Shown: positions 42,348-53,325, numbered from the stretch's first letter. The stretch: DNA of 64,000 bases from Salisapilia sapeloensis (GCA_023334545.1 JAADVB010000046.1:30849-94848), one strand, 5' to 3'. A program made the numbers and translations. Notes: generated by a model not told the origin, from the sequence alone.

Positions 42348-45182
42348 TTACCCTCTTCCTGAAAAAGGCAGTGACTGAGCTACCATCTTGACCAGTTCCG
42401 CTGCCTTCTTGCGTCGGTTTTCTGTCTTTTTAGAGATACTCGTCCACTGTTCCCCATGCTTTGGATCTGCTGTAATGCATCTCTTGAGTATCTGGTCTGC
42501 ATCGCTGTCCTTACTGCCATGCTTTTGCTCGAACAAGTAGTAGTGTGCCCAACCATCTCCTAGGTCCGGATCTAGCTGTACTGTTCTTTCGAGCCACTTA
42601 CGTGCCTTGGCATACTTGCGTTCGTTCCAGAAGAGCTTTGCAACCGACAAGCACACGAGTGGATCACTGTCCTTCTTCTTAAGTGCCGTAAAGGATGCTC
42701 GTTTCTGCTCTGCTCTTGGCGCAATGTCAATCGATTCGGCTAGCAGCTTACCAGAATCGGGACATTCTTGAAGAGCCTTGGCCATGAGCATCTCCTGACT
42801 CTTACGATTATCATGCCTAGCTTCCAATCGAGCTGCTTCCAGCCACAATTGGTCATTCTTCGGGTTCTTTAGTCGAGCCATCTCCATAATGGATCGTGCC
42901 TTGGTGACCCCATTCACTTGTTCCTCCAGACGACTTGATAGAACCCAAAGCGGTACAGACTTGGGACAGTGGTGGACGCCCTCTCGATATCGCTTCTTGG
43001 CCTTGTCGTAGTCTGGAGGCGTCTGCGATTCATAGAACTGCCCAGCCATCATGTGCAGCTTATCAAACTCCGGGAACTTTTCTACACCTTCGAGCAGCAG
43101 CTTCTCCTCTACATCTGGTTGATCACCTTGCTCTCTCTCGAGCAACGCCGACTTCATCCAGACACGAGCCGACAGTGCCTGTGCTCTCGCTTTGACCAGA
43201 AGCGCTCGAGCCAATTCAATCTCATCGTTCTCCCACTCGAGCTTGACAGCCGCCAGTAAAATTTGTTCACTGTTCGGATTCTGACTGTACGCCTTGCGAA
43301 GGATTTCACGCGCATTGGACACCGATCCGTTTGTCCATACTTCCTTTGCAGCCATGAGCCACAGAATTTCAGCCTGCGGACAGCTCTCGACCGACTGCTC
43401 TAAGAGCTGCTCCACAGGCTGCCTGTCTTCCTTGCCTTCACACAGCTTCTTTTCAAGCGCCACGGCTTTAAGCCAAATGCTCTTCTTGTTTGGAAAGACA
43501 CGAAGCGCATGTGCGTATATCGCTCGAGCAGTCAGCAACGATCCACGCTGGATGCTATTGTCTGCATCGTCAATCCACGTGCGTTTCCTGTCTTCCTCTT
43601 CAATGCCCATGCCAAGGCAGTTGCTCACGATAGCAGCACATGTAAGTGGCGCGTCTGCTTTCTCACATGCTTCCGCCTCCTTCAGCCACATCTCTCGATC
43701 CAGCGCAACGCTGTGTTTCTGAAGAGAATCCAACGCGACTCGAATAATTTGCTCTACCGACTTGGACGGCTTGCCTTGTGCTTCTTCAAGCTTTGCAGCT
43801 GTGATCCAGATGGACGGCTCGGTTGGGATGGCCGAACGAGCCTTGTTCAACGTCCGTTTAGCGTTCTCGTACGTTTCCAGTCGAGCGAGTGCTAGCCACA
43901 AGTCGACGGACTGGGGTACGCACTCGACTGCTCTTCCCAACAGCACTCGTGCACCCTCAATATCTTCTAGCTCGATAAGTGCCTTCCACAGCTTGACAGA
44001 GTCGGGGACAAATTCCAGAGCTCGACGTAGAACCAACTTTTTCAAATCGTCATCCTTCTCCAATTCGGCTGCTTGCAACCATACCTTGACGGACTTGGAG
44101 ACGTGACGAACGGCCTTTGCCAGAATGGTCTTTGCGTTCTCTGGGTTTTGCAGTCGAGCAGCTTCGAGCCAGACGTCTTCTTGGGTAGAGCAGTACTCGC
44201 AGCCTTGTGCGATGATCTTCCTTGCTTGAACTAACCTACCAGCTACCTCCTCCAGACGAGCAGCGGCGATCCAGCCAGGACCGTGCTTTGGATTAGTTGT
44301 GGTGACAGACCGGAGGAGGAGGCGTGCTTTCTTAATGTCACCGATTTCAGCGTCACTGGTTAGTTTAAGACTGTTTAAGTCTGTGAGATAGCCTTGCGGA
44401 TCCACCACCGTTTGGCCTGACACCGAGTCGGACATTTTATCCAACTTGTGGGACAATTCGCTATTCCGACTCTCTGCTAGACCTGAAATGGATGATGCAG
44501 TGCCTGGTGTCTCTGAACTACTCGAGTTGTAAGCAGAAGAAGGCGTAGCTGCTCCATTAACCACCGTCCCACTAGTGTTTTTATCTCCCGAAAGAAGGTA
44601 GTCTGGAACGGGAGCAAAGCGTTCGTTGCGTCTCTGCTGCGCAGTGTCTGTTTTGTAACGAAGAGAGTAGTCTCCGACATCCGGAATTTGAGCCCAAGCT
44701 TCATCTGACATGGATTGCAGACCAGCCTTCAGATCCGCGAATTGGTCGCTGATCTTTGGACGGTCCTGACGAGCTTTCTTTAAGTCCTCTGCCTGTCGCT
44801 GTTCCCGCCGGCGTTTCCGACGAGAGTCCATACGAGCATCAACCTGGTCATATATGTCGTCTGCTTCTTTATCATCGTGATCGTACGGTGTGTCCTGGAA
44901 AAGTCCTCCTCCGCCATACCCAGCGAACTCGTCGTAATTGCTTTCGCTGTAGTCACCGAAATCCTCTTGATCGTCGGTTTCACGACCAAATCCACCCGCT
45001 CCAGCTGTACCAGATCCTCTACCTACACCTGCAGGAGTGAAGACTTCAGGTGGAGGTATACCTGCAGGACCGATATCCGATCGAGTGGTGAATCCAACCG
45101 CTCCTCGACCGAGACCTGGAACATAATTCGCTGGGGCACCCGATTGATATGTATCGCGGAGCTTCTGTCCTAAACCACTCAT
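42348..45182 (-). CDS. PRPF6: Pre-mRNA processing factor 6 (U4/U6.U5 tri-snRNP bridge)
   Basis: A spliceosomal HAT-repeat protein that joins U5 to U4/U6 in the tri-snRNP. One exon of 944 residues (human 941). The N-terminus has the PRP1 domain (APANYVPGLGRGAVGFTTRSDIGPA, then NYDEFAGYGGGLF and IYDQVDARMDSRRKRRRE). The rest is tandem half-a-TPR repeats with the recurrent W-x-x-AA-x-LE pattern, for example WIAAARLEEVAGR, WLQAAELEKDD and WLEAARLEARHDN. The start is the ATG at 45182; the frame extends three codons upstream to a GTG. It is convergent with the giant IQ protein, 32 bp apart, so the transcripts must overlap. Confidence 0.96.
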   Translation of the reverse strand: MSGLGQKLRDTYQSGAPANYVPGLGRGAVGFTTRSDIGPAGIPPPEVFTPAGVGRGSGTAGAGGFGRETDDQEDFGDYSESNYDEFAGYGGGGLFQDTPYDHDDKEADDIYDQVDARMDSRRKRRREQRQAEDLKKARQDRPKISDQFADLKAGLQSMSDEAWAQIPDVGDYSLRYKTDTAQQRRNERFAPVPDYLLSGDKNTSGTVVNGAATPSSAYNSSSSETPGTASSISGLAESRNSELSHKLDKMSDSVSGQTVVDPQGYLTDLNSLKLTSDAEIGDIKKARLLLRSVTTTNPKHGPGWIAAARLEEVAGRLVQARKIIAQGCEYCSTQEDVWLEAARLQNPENAKTILAKAVRHVSKSVKVWLQAAELEKDDDLKKLVLRRALEFVPDSVKLWKALIELEDIEGARVLLGRAVECVPQSVDLWLALARLETYENAKRTLNKARSAIPTEPSIWITAAKLEEAQGKPSKSVEQIIRVALDSLQKHSVALDREMWLKEAEACEKADAPLTCAAIVSNCLGMGIEEEDRKRTWIDDADNSIQRGSLLTARAIYAHALRVFPNKKSIWLKAVALEKKLCEGKEDRQPVEQLLEQSVESCPQAEILWLMAAKEVWTNGSVSNAREILRKAYSQNPNSEQILLAAVKLEWENDEIELARALLVKARAQALSARVWMKSALLEREQGDQPDVEEKLLLEGVEKFPEFDKLHMMAGQFYESQTPPDYDKAKKRYREGVHHCPKSVPLWVLSSRLEEQVNGVTKARSIMEMARLKNPKNDQLWLEAARLEARHDNRKSQEMLMAKALQECPDSGKLLAESIDIAPRAEQKRASFTALKKKDSDPLVCLSVAKLFWNERKYAKARKWLERTVQLDPDLGDGWAHYYLFEQKHGSKDSDADQILKRCITADPKHGEQWTSISKKTENRRKKAAELVKMVAQSLPFSGRG

Positions 45183-45579
45183 CTTGTACACCTGCAGTCG
45201 ATAAAATTATAGTACACCTTCCCGAATCGGACGTATCTCCGTGGTTAGTGGAGGTAGACGTTCGCGGTTTGGAATTATGGTGCTTTTAATTCGTTAAACA
45301 GCTTCATCCATGGAAATTATTCTAGAATTGATCATTTAAGAAGTTTTCTATAGAAAATGGTCATCTTTAAAGCGACATAAACTGCCACTAGTCGTCATAC
45401 AAAACCAAGTTGTTTGGAAGAGGGCATACATTTTCAAAAACTTAATGAAGTTTACTTTTGCTCTTGCAGTTTAAATGCCTCGTCTTTTGGAACTACCCCA
45501 ATCATAATGTCACGACATGAATCTGATAACAGAAACCGACGTGAGAATCATATAAGATCCGCCCACAGCACAAAAGACC
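45183..45579. other. Divergent promoter region PRPF6 / acyl-CoA dehydrogenase
   Basis: About 400 bp between the starts of two divergent genes. No clear initiator motif and no further gene was recognised. Confidence 0.5.
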
Positions 45580-47418
45580 ATGCGCCTCCTACTTCGACCG
45601 TTCAAGCCCCTCGTGGCCACTTCACTCCGCCAAGCTCGATCGCTCCAAACAGCAGCTGAAGCAGCTCAAGACGTTTCATACACGCGAGGACTCTTCCTCG
45701 GCGTCAACAATGCTGCCAGGGTCTTCCCGTATCCGCAGCCGACTGAGGCTGAACAGGAGACCTTGTCGATGCTGCTGGAGCCTGTCGCCAAATACTTCAG
45801 TACGGTCGACTCGAAAGCGATTGACGAAACCAAGGAGGTTCCAGCCGAGACGCTACAGGAGTTGAAAGAGCTTGGACTGTTCGGACTTCAGATCCCGGAA
45901 GAATTTTCCGGACTAGGACTCTCCAACACAGGCTACGCTCGTGTATGCCAGGAGATCACGGACGGCTCGCTTGCGGTGACAATTATGTCACATCAGTCGA
46001 TCGGCCTCAAGGGCATTTTGCTGAATGGCAACGAGGAACAGAAGGCCAAGTACCTTCCGAAGCTGGCGACAGGAGAGCACATTGCTGCGTTTGCTTTGAC
46101 AGAGCCTTCCAGCGGCTCGGACGCCAACTCGATCAAGACAAGAGCCAAGCTGTCGGATGATGGCAAGCACTATATTCTTAACGGCAGCAAGATTTGGATC
46201 AGCAACGGCGGGTGGGCTGAAATCATGACTGTTTTTGCCCAGACGGAGGTCGACGGAAAGGATAAGGTCACTGCTTTTATCGTCGAACGTAGCTTTGGGG
46301 GCGTCTCAAACGGACCACCGGAAGACAAGCTCGGTATCCGAGGCTCGAACACGTGTGAAGTCTACTTTGAAGACTGCCACGTGCCGATTGAAAATGTCCT
46401 CGGCGGAGGTCCGGATAACAAGACTGGAGGTGCAGCAGGCGTGGGCCAGGGCTTCAAGGTGGCCATGAACATTCTGAACAACGGTCGCTTCGGTCTTGGT
46501 GCTGGTTCTGGCGCCTGGGTCAAGCGAGTGATGGGCATGGCTGCTCAGCACGCGAATAACCGGAAGCAGTTCGGTTCGACACTAGGTAGCTTTGGTCTGA
46601 TCAAAAAGAAGTTTGCAATAATGGAGTTAGACGCGTACGCGATCGAGAGCATGGCATTCATGACTACTGGTATGATCGACAGAGGAGACCCGAGTTGCGA
46701 AATTGAAGCTGCCATGTGCAAGGTGTACGGATCGGAAGTGGCTTTCGATTCCATCAACGAGTGCATTCAGGTAATGGGAGGCACAGGATTCATGAAGGAC
46801 TGGCCGTTCGAACGGTACATGCGTGACTGCCGCATCCTGTCGATCTTTGAAGGCACGAACGAGATCCTACGTATGCTGATCGCTCTCACTGGTATTCGAA
46901 CGGCCGGAGACCGATTGTCCGAGGTCGGAAAACTCCTGAAGAATCCACTGAAGGACCCTGGTGCTGCCAGCAAGGAGGTGTCGGATCGTCTTCAGCGCAA
47001 GTTTTCTCCTCAGCCGTTAGAGGGCGTCCATCCATCCCTAAAAGACTCTGCGTCGCTCCTCCAGTCCCGAACGAATGACTTTGGAGATGCTGTGGAAGCT
47101 CTGCTGCGCAAGCACGGGAAGAAGGTGGTTGATGAGCAGATGCAGCTGTCTCGCATCGCCGACTCGGCCATCTCGCTCTTCGCCATGACGTCCACGATCT
47201 CTCGCGCGACGGCGGCGTTGAACGACGGACGAGACCATTGCGACCATGAGAAGATGCTGGCGGAAGTATACTGCGAGATGGCGAGTGACAAGATCCAGGG
47301 ACTGCTGGCGGAAGTCGCCAAGCACGGCGAGCGGGACGAAAAGCTCCGATCAATTGCAGATACGGTGCTCGCGAATGAAAGATCCGTCCCTCTCCACGCG
47401 ACTGGTGTCAACATCTAA
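45580..47418 (+). CDS. ACADVL: Very-long-chain acyl-CoA dehydrogenase, mitochondrial
   Basis: First step of fatty-acid beta-oxidation: FAD-dependent formation of trans-2-enoyl-CoA. One exon of 612 residues with an Arg-rich, acid-free mitochondrial presequence (residues 1-28). The family signatures are ALTEPSSGSDANSI, the FAD/substrate block GIRGSNTCEVYFEDCHVP, and QVMGGTGFMKDWPFERYMRDCRI. The catalytic base is Glu424 in FEGTNEILR. A C-terminal extension of about 160 residues after that motif separates it from the short tetrameric acyl-CoA dehydrogenases and places it with the VLCAD/ACAD9 membrane-associated dimers. ACAD9 is the alternative. The next gene downstream on the same strand is an SDP1-like lipase, a functional match. 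Confidence 0.92.
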   Translation: MRLLLRPFKPLVATSLRQARSLQTAAEAAQDVSYTRGLFLGVNNAARVFPYPQPTEAEQETLSMLLEPVAKYFSTVDSKAIDETKEVPAETLQELKELGLFGLQIPEEFSGLGLSNTGYARVCQEITDGSLAVTIMSHQSIGLKGILLNGNEEQKAKYLPKLATGEHIAAFALTEPSSGSDANSIKTRAKLSDDGKHYILNGSKIWISNGGWAEIMTVFAQTEVDGKDKVTAFIVERSFGGVSNGPPEDKLGIRGSNTCEVYFEDCHVPIENVLGGGPDNKTGGAAGVGQGFKVAMNILNNGRFGLGAGSGAWVKRVMGMAAQHANNRKQFGSTLGSFGLIKKKFAIMELDAYAIESMAFMTTGMIDRGDPSCEIEAAMCKVYGSEVAFDSINECIQVMGGTGFMKDWPFERYMRDCRILSIFEGTNEILRMLIALTGIRTAGDRLSEVGKLLKNPLKDPGAASKEVSDRLQRKFSPQPLEGVHPSLKDSASLLQSRTNDFGDAVEALLRKHGKKVVDEQMQLSRIADSAISLFAMTSTISRATAALNDGRDHCDHEKMLAEVYCEMASDKIQGLLAEVAKHGERDEKLRSIADTVLANERSVPLHATGVNI

Positions 47419-47639
47419 GAATAGACTTGAAGTGGTCGGTAGTGGATGCATGTAGACATTGACAACACGTGCTTGCTTAATTTCTTCCTCTCTTGTTCCT
47501 ACGTCTGCATCTCTGCCGGTGGCATCTATATCGTTTCGTATCCAGCTGGTTGAATACGAGATCGCGACGGACGTGAAGAAGCTTTGACGCTCACTACCTA
47601 CTATTCGCTTCAGAATAATAGACGAGGAGACGTGAGAGG

Positions 47640-49937
47640 ATGGGCGCGGCGCTATCACGACAAGAAGGCGAGCGCAGTCTCGTGTGGCGCTCTAGTCGGA
47701 GGCTCCAGCGGCTCTTGTTCTACGCCATGCGCTTTTGGATCTACGTCATGGGGCTCGAAAAGCACGAAGAGCTCTTTCAACGACTCCTGACGCAGTACCG
47801 CTATCGAGCGTTTGGAGTGCCAGGAACGTCCCAGACACTGTACAAAGGAATGGCGCTCACGCTACTGGAGCTGTGGACGCGGACGTTGCGGCTCGTCCTC
47901 GTTCCCGATATCTTTGCACGATCGCTGTTTCTGACGTTCGTCTTCCACGGTGTGTACGAATTGACGCACGTCGCTCGGAGTATGGTGTCTGCTGCGCTAT
48001 TGCAGCTGACCGCCCGAGGCCGGAAGATGCGGCGATTGAGAGCGCAGTTGCGGACGGCGAACTCGTTCCCGGAACGTCTGGCGGTCGCGTCCGAGCTGGA
48101 TAAAGTTGAAGGCAAGGACAAGTGGCGAGAGGACCCGGTCTCGAGTCTCTACCTGCACAATCGTGTCATCCAGAAGACGCAAATGTACAAGGTACTGGTA
48201 AAAAGTGTTCTATAATCCTGCATGCGTACTCAATCTCGTCCTGTAGCGTCTGCAATTGGAGAATGACGTCATTGGCCTCATGTACTTTTTACGAGCTGGG
48301 CTGTTACGCAAGCACTGGGGCATCGGCCACCCTCGTCTGTACTCTGTGAGTCATGGTAAGCTACCTCCCGTCTTTACATGTCTGTTGGATCTAATTCAGT
48401 GGACGAACTAGTTGGCACGAAGAATGTCATTGAAGAGTACATGGACACGATCGTGCATTCGATGAACACTGTCCTACGCGCTAGTCCTAGTGCTGGTAGC
48501 TCACCCGAGGAAGAAGCAGAGTTATCACCGGAAAACAAAGTCGCCTTCTTTAGCGAGACCAGACATGCCTTTGGTCGATCTGCTCTGCTCTTGTCTGGCG
48601 GAGGTGGCCTTGGGTTCTATCACGCAGGCGTCGTCAAGGCTCTGGCGGAACATAATCTGCTTCCGAATGTCATTGCAGGCTCCTCGGCTGGCTCCATCAT
48701 CGCTGGTATGATCGGTGTCCGGACGAATGAAGAGGCAGCGAGCTGCTTTTATGAAGACAACGTTGACCTGCACTTCCTTAGCACGAACATTACCGAGGAA
48801 GACGTGAAAGAGTACACACCGTCGTTTATGAACTCGGCAGGTAAACCGCTACCCAAGCCAGGGTTTAGTTTGCTACGGGATACGCTAGTCCTTTTGAACC
48901 GGTTTGCAGACAAGAGGTACGTGATGGACTCTGATACGTTGCGAGAATGTCTTCGTCGGAACATTGGTGACTATACATTTCGAGAGGCGTATGATCGCAC
49001 CGGCCGTATCATCAATATCACGGTGACGCCACTCAAGTCCGATGACTACCCGCACCTTCTCAACTACCTCACAGCTCCGAATGTGCTCATCTGGTCCGCT
49101 TCACTCGCTTCCTGTAGCATCCCACTCGTCTTTCAACCGCAGGAACTACTAGCAAAGGATGTGAACGGGAACATCGTTCCGTACTATCGTGAAGGACTCA
49201 AGTGGAGCGATGGTAGTCTCGAATGCGACTTGCCCATGGAACGTCTGTCGGAGTTGTTTAACGTAAATCATTTTATTGCTAGTCAAGTGAACGCCCACTA
49301 CAAGATCGTCTCTGGGTATGCTGCATACGGGAATGAACACACGGGGAACTTGTTGAACTTCCTCAAGAAGCAAATGAACGCGTACATTCGGAACTTTGCA
49401 GAGCTCGGACTGAACACTCGAGCTATGAAGGTGCTGGACATTGGCCTCATTCCACTACTGACGCAAAAGTATGAAGGCGACATCACCATCTTACCGACAC
49501 ATGAAGTGTCTCTGGCAATGTGGCTTCGTATGCTGCTACGAGACCCGCCACCAAATTCGTTTGACGAGATCGTCAAGATGGGGGAAAGAGCGACGTGGCC
49601 GCACATTGCACGCATCCGCACCATGTGCCGCATCGAGTTTGCGTTGGAAAGGGCTGTCCGGTACCTCAGGGGAGAGATGGCGCTGGCGGATCAGAAGAAA
49701 GCGGGAACCAACATTACGCGAGTTCCGTCGTTCTACACGTCCCCGAGCACCATGAATTTGTACCACTTGGACCACGCGCCCAAGTCGTCTTCGTCCAATG
49801 GCGACGAGTATGAAGACATGAGAAGCCAGAGTGTCGGAGACTCAGGCGAGTTTGAAGAGCAACATGCAGAACGTCAAGGATCGATTCCACGAACAAGATC
49901 CATGAATGTCGCTGGCGCTGTCATGACGATGGAATAG
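47640..49937 (+). CDS. SDP1/Tgl-type patatin triacylglycerol lipase
   Basis: Releases fatty acids from stored triacylglycerol at lipid droplets. Exons are 47640-48191, 48247-48355 and 48400-49937, with introns of 55 nt and a short 44 nt; 732 residues. The phase 1 second splice restores RLYSVSHVDELVGTKNVIEEY, which matches the plant SDP1 region. The order is the DUF3336 N-terminal domain with hydrophobic helices (FRAGLL-type LRAGLLRKHWGIGHPRLY at its end), then the patatin core: oxyanion GGGGLG, nucleophile GSSAG (Ser316) and DGS (Asp491), a complete Ser-Asp dyad. ETRHAFGRSALLLSGG and NVLIWSASLASCSIPLVF are family blocks. The tail after residue 650 is Ser/acid-rich and may be regulatory. Confidence 0.92.
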
Positions 49938-50228
49938 TCCATGCAGCAGACTCGTTTTCGTTAACTCAGAATAGATATGATCACATTTGGAACTCTCTCG
50001 TGCTTTGAGTTTCCATAGATACTGTGGAGAAGGGTCTAGCAAGCCTCCACTAAAGCGGATACTTTGCTTTTATAGTCTTGCATTTGCTGATCTATAAGTC
50101 GTGACGTGGAGTCTATTTTAATGCTAGATTCGTATGAACGGTTGTCTGCGTTGAAAAGTCCCTTGGTAACGTCCTCTCATTGTGACTACTTGCTGTTGTA
50201 CCTTGTTATCACTTGATCCGTCCGCACC

Positions 50229-51098
50229 ATGGAGCTCCACCAAATGGATATTGCAAGCCGATGTCTTGGACAGACACTGACACCACAAGAAAAGTCTAAC
50301 TTGGAGATTGGCATGCGGAAACGTCGAGCGACGGAATCTCTTTCGGATATAAAGTTCTGGGGCAGAATCCACGGACAAGCACAAGACTATGTCATCGCCG
50401 TCGCCACCGTTCCAGGCAAAGGATACCCGAAGAAGAAATTCTACTTTTGGTATTGATGAACAAGAGCTACTTTATGTATTCGTTCATTGATTTCAATCAT
50501 TTCTAGCACGAATACTTCTCCGGAGCTGCAGCAATTTCCAGAGCAAACCTTGAACAAGAAAGACGTAGTATCCAAGCTAACTTCGAGGCTCAAAGGCGAC
50601 CCATCCTTTTTACTGTCCGGTAATGGAGAAGAAGGGGAAGATGGTGGTAACAATGTTGGGAACAGCGTGACGGAACTCGATCGACTAGCCTACATCGTCG
50701 ACGAGATCGACGGCGTCATCTCTGTTGCTCCACGTGAAGCTATGATCGTTTCACCAAGTCGCCAGCTAATTTTGAATCCTTCATTTCTAGGTCTGCCTTG
50801 GGAGCAAGCCCTCCACCTAGGCAACTACTTCCATCTGAGAGAAGCGGAGACACCTGAGCGTTCCACTATTCTACAAGAGAACGACGGACTCCTTCGTGCC
50901 GAAAGCGCGTTGGATCCTCTCACACAGGACCTGGATGGCACGTGGTCACTCGTGTTGGACAACTCTAGCCATATCGTGACACTCCGGAATTTCGTCTACC
51001 CTGGAGGCATGGGCTTCCACGAACCTGAGTCTGCCGTCTTCGGCAGCGTCTACTTTGGTGACGGACGGAAGAACCCGGACCTGGCATTTACGATTTGA
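50229..51098 (+). CDS. RSPH9: Radial spoke head protein 9
   Basis: A component of the radial spoke head in motile 9+2 axonemes. Exons are 50229-50449 and 50507-51098, with a 57-nt intron (50450-50506) that splits a Cys codon; 270 residues (human 276). Conserved points are KFWGRIHGQAQDYVIA near residues 42-57, KKFYFCTNTSPELQ across the splice, LAYIVDEIDGVISVAPREA, FLGLPWEQALHLGNYFHLREA, and GSVYFGDGRKNPDLAF at the end. Its intact state shows that the organism keeps motile flagella, so it is not one of the oomycetes that have lost zoospores. Confidence 0.95.
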
Positions 51099-51170
51099 AA
51101 GCCTACTGGGCATTTGTATTTTCTTTTTTAAGCAACTACATCAAATAAAACGCAATCCCGAATCGATCAC

Positions 51171-53213
51171 TTACATCGAAATGGTTTTTAGAAAGCTATT
51201 GAGCTGCTGAACTTCACCAGCAGCCTTGGCGCGGTCCTGACGGTACAGTGAGTTCAGCTTGTCGTCCAGTAAGTTCTGCAAGAGTAATTCGCGGCAGGCT
51301 AGGAAAGCCACTTCAGCCTTGGCCATCGACTTCGAGTGCTTCAAGCCACTGAAGAACTCTGGCAGCTCGAGCTCCTTGGGCAAGTTCAAGAAAGCTTGGA
51401 AGCGAGGCTTCTTGTCCACAACCTTTTGCTCGAACGAGTACATGCTAGCGAGTTTCACGGTGAACATGTGCTGCGGGAGACTCTGGCAAAACATGTTGAG
51501 ACATTGGATGCTCGAATCCAAGTCCAAGCGAGCTCCTGTGCCTTCGATGACGATGCTGTAGTCTTCCTTTCCAAAGTGCGCTTCGCTTTGATTGATCGTC
51601 GACCGAGGTTGCTTCAGCACGCCTTCCTTGCTCTCACCAGTAAAGTCCAGTTGGTCAATCGCATCGGCTCCTTTCACGAGTTTCTTAAAATGAACTTCTG
51701 CACCCACGTCTCCTTCCTCTCCTAAGTAGTACACGGCGCCACTGTCATGACGAGCTCGGCCTTTCAGCTGGAGAAGTTTGCGAGAGTTGTCAACTTTATC
51801 AGCAACAATGACGAGCGCGCAGGACGGAAAGTCAACTCCTTCGGCCGAGACGGAAGTCGAGACCAAGACACGAGAACGTCCGTTGGTGAAGTCTGTCAGA
51901 GTAGACTCGAGTTTCTCAAGCTGGAAGGACGCTGCGTCGTTATAGTTCTGTCTGCCGAGCATACAAGCACATAGTTTTGCCTCCTTATGCTCCCTGTCAC
52001 TCATCTCTTCTCCATCACTGTCCTCTTCTTCTGGCTCATCTTCTGGGTCGAGAATCGCATTCAAGATGTCCGTCAGCACACGACAGTGCGCGCGTTTCAT
52101 CTCGAACACAATCGCTTGAAGCGTAGGCGATGGGTCGCCCATGTCTCCATCCGATTCACTCTCATCTTCATGCGTCTGGACAATGAATGTACGTAGTAGA
52201 TCAACGATTTTACCCACTTTGGCGGTGCATGCGAGGTTCACGCTACTCTTCTTCGCCTCCAAGTGTGTCAAAAGCTTGATCGCTTTCTTGTCATAGCCGT
52301 ATCGTGCACCTGGGATTGTAAGTAGCATCGCGGATGAGACAGCAAGTCGCTCGACTTCGATCGACATATAGTGGTACATGCACCAACTACCTAGCTCGGT
52401 GTATATCTCGAGACAGTTTCGAGCAAACGTTTGGATCATTTTCTCTAGCTTAGCTCCATCCGTTGCTGCGTCACTCTTCCCTTTCTTGGCCAAGTGGCGA
52501 AGGACAGGGATGATATTTAATTCCACTAATTCCGTTTGGACGAATGACGTGATGAGATCATCGTCAGCAGGGGATTTAGATACAACTGCCATCTCCCTCT
52601 TCTTTCCATACGTCTCGTAGAGCATGGGCGCAATGGCAGCGTATTGTTCCACATTGCCATTCGTCTCTACCTTGTGGAGTTTCGAATGGAGCTTTTCGGC
52701 GCACTGTTTGGTAGGACACGCCGTCGTTCCAAAGATGCGTGGAAGAGAACCGTCTTGCTCGATCTTCTCCAGAGTGTCATCGTACACTTTCATGATATGC
52801 GCATACGGGTGTCTTTTACCGACGTGATGACACTCGTCAAAGATCATGAGATTCACTTGATCGAGCCGAAGGTAGCCTTTATGCAGCAATAAATGGATAA
52901 TCACGGGCGTGCAGACATACACTCGGTTCTCCTGGAGCTCCTTCCTCCATCGCTGTGCGTCCCACAGCTGCACCTTTTGTCCACAAAACGTTCCTACTCG
53001 TAGCGTCGTCATGCTCCGGGTTTTCGCCGAGATCTGGAGCACGAGCTGGCGTGTCGGTGCCATGAAAATCGCTCGTTTGCCATCGCTATAGTTTTGCTCG
53101 CTCAACAGAGCGATGGCAACGAAGGTTTTACCAATGCCCGTGGCACCGACCATAACTAGATTGTCATGACGTGCTGCCTCCACCACCTCCTCCTGGAAAC
53201 CTCGCAACTCCAT
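51171..53213 (-). CDS. Dicer-type DExH helicase with dimerisation domain, no RNase III
   Basis: One exon of 680 residues. The helicase starts almost at residue 1 (RGFQEEVVEAA). Motif I is GATGIGKT (Lys29), motif II is DECHH (Asp126), motif III is GTTACP, and motif VI is LQLKGRARHD, the Q-x-x-GRAR form of the RIG-I/Dicer group. A long helical insert (about 230-330) resembles the HEL2i pincer region, and an acidic EPEEEDSDGEE stretch lies between the RecA folds. After motif VI comes a Dicer dimerisation (DUF283) domain (about 545-640, SSIQCLNMFCQSLPQHMF). The protein then stops with no PAZ, platform or RNase III domain. It could be the helicase half of a split Dicer or a Dicer-related helicase in small-RNA silencing. 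Confidence 0.82.
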   Translation of the reverse strand: MELRGFQEEVVEAARHDNLVMVGATGIGKTFVAIALLSEQNYSDGKRAIFMAPTRQLVLQISAKTRSMTTLRVGTFCGQKVQLWDAQRWRKELQENRVYVCTPVIIHLLLHKGYLRLDQVNLMIFDECHHVGKRHPYAHIMKVYDDTLEKIEQDGSLPRIFGTTACPTKQCAEKLHSKLHKVETNGNVEQYAAIAPMLYETYGKKREMAVVSKSPADDDLITSFVQTELVELNIIPVLRHLAKKGKSDAATDGAKLEKMIQTFARNCLEIYTELGSWCMYHYMSIEVERLAVSSAMLLTIPGARYGYDKKAIKLLTHLEAKKSSVNLACTAKVGKIVDLLRTFIVQTHEDESESDGDMGDPSPTLQAIVFEMKRAHCRVLTDILNAILDPEDEPEEEDSDGEEMSDREHKEAKLCACMLGRQNYNDAASFQLEKLESTLTDFTNGRSRVLVSTSVSAEGVDFPSCALVIVADKVDNSRKLLQLKGRARHDSGAVYYLGEEGDVGAEVHFKKLVKGADAIDQLDFTGESKEGVLKQPRSTINQSEAHFGKEDYSIVIEGTGARLDLDSSIQCLNMFCQSLPQHMFTVKLASMYSFEQKVVDKKPRFQAFLNLPKELELPEFFSGLKHSKSMAKAEVAFLACRELLLQNLLDDKLNSLYRQDRAKAAGEVQQLNSFLKTISM

Positions 53214-53325
53214 CTCTGTATTTTCTCTGAGGTATTTACTAGATGTCGATATAGTTTAATTGGATAAAAAGATGTTCAAGACTCTCGTATTGGTAGAAAC
53301 GTCTATAGCTTGAAAGGAAATGCGT

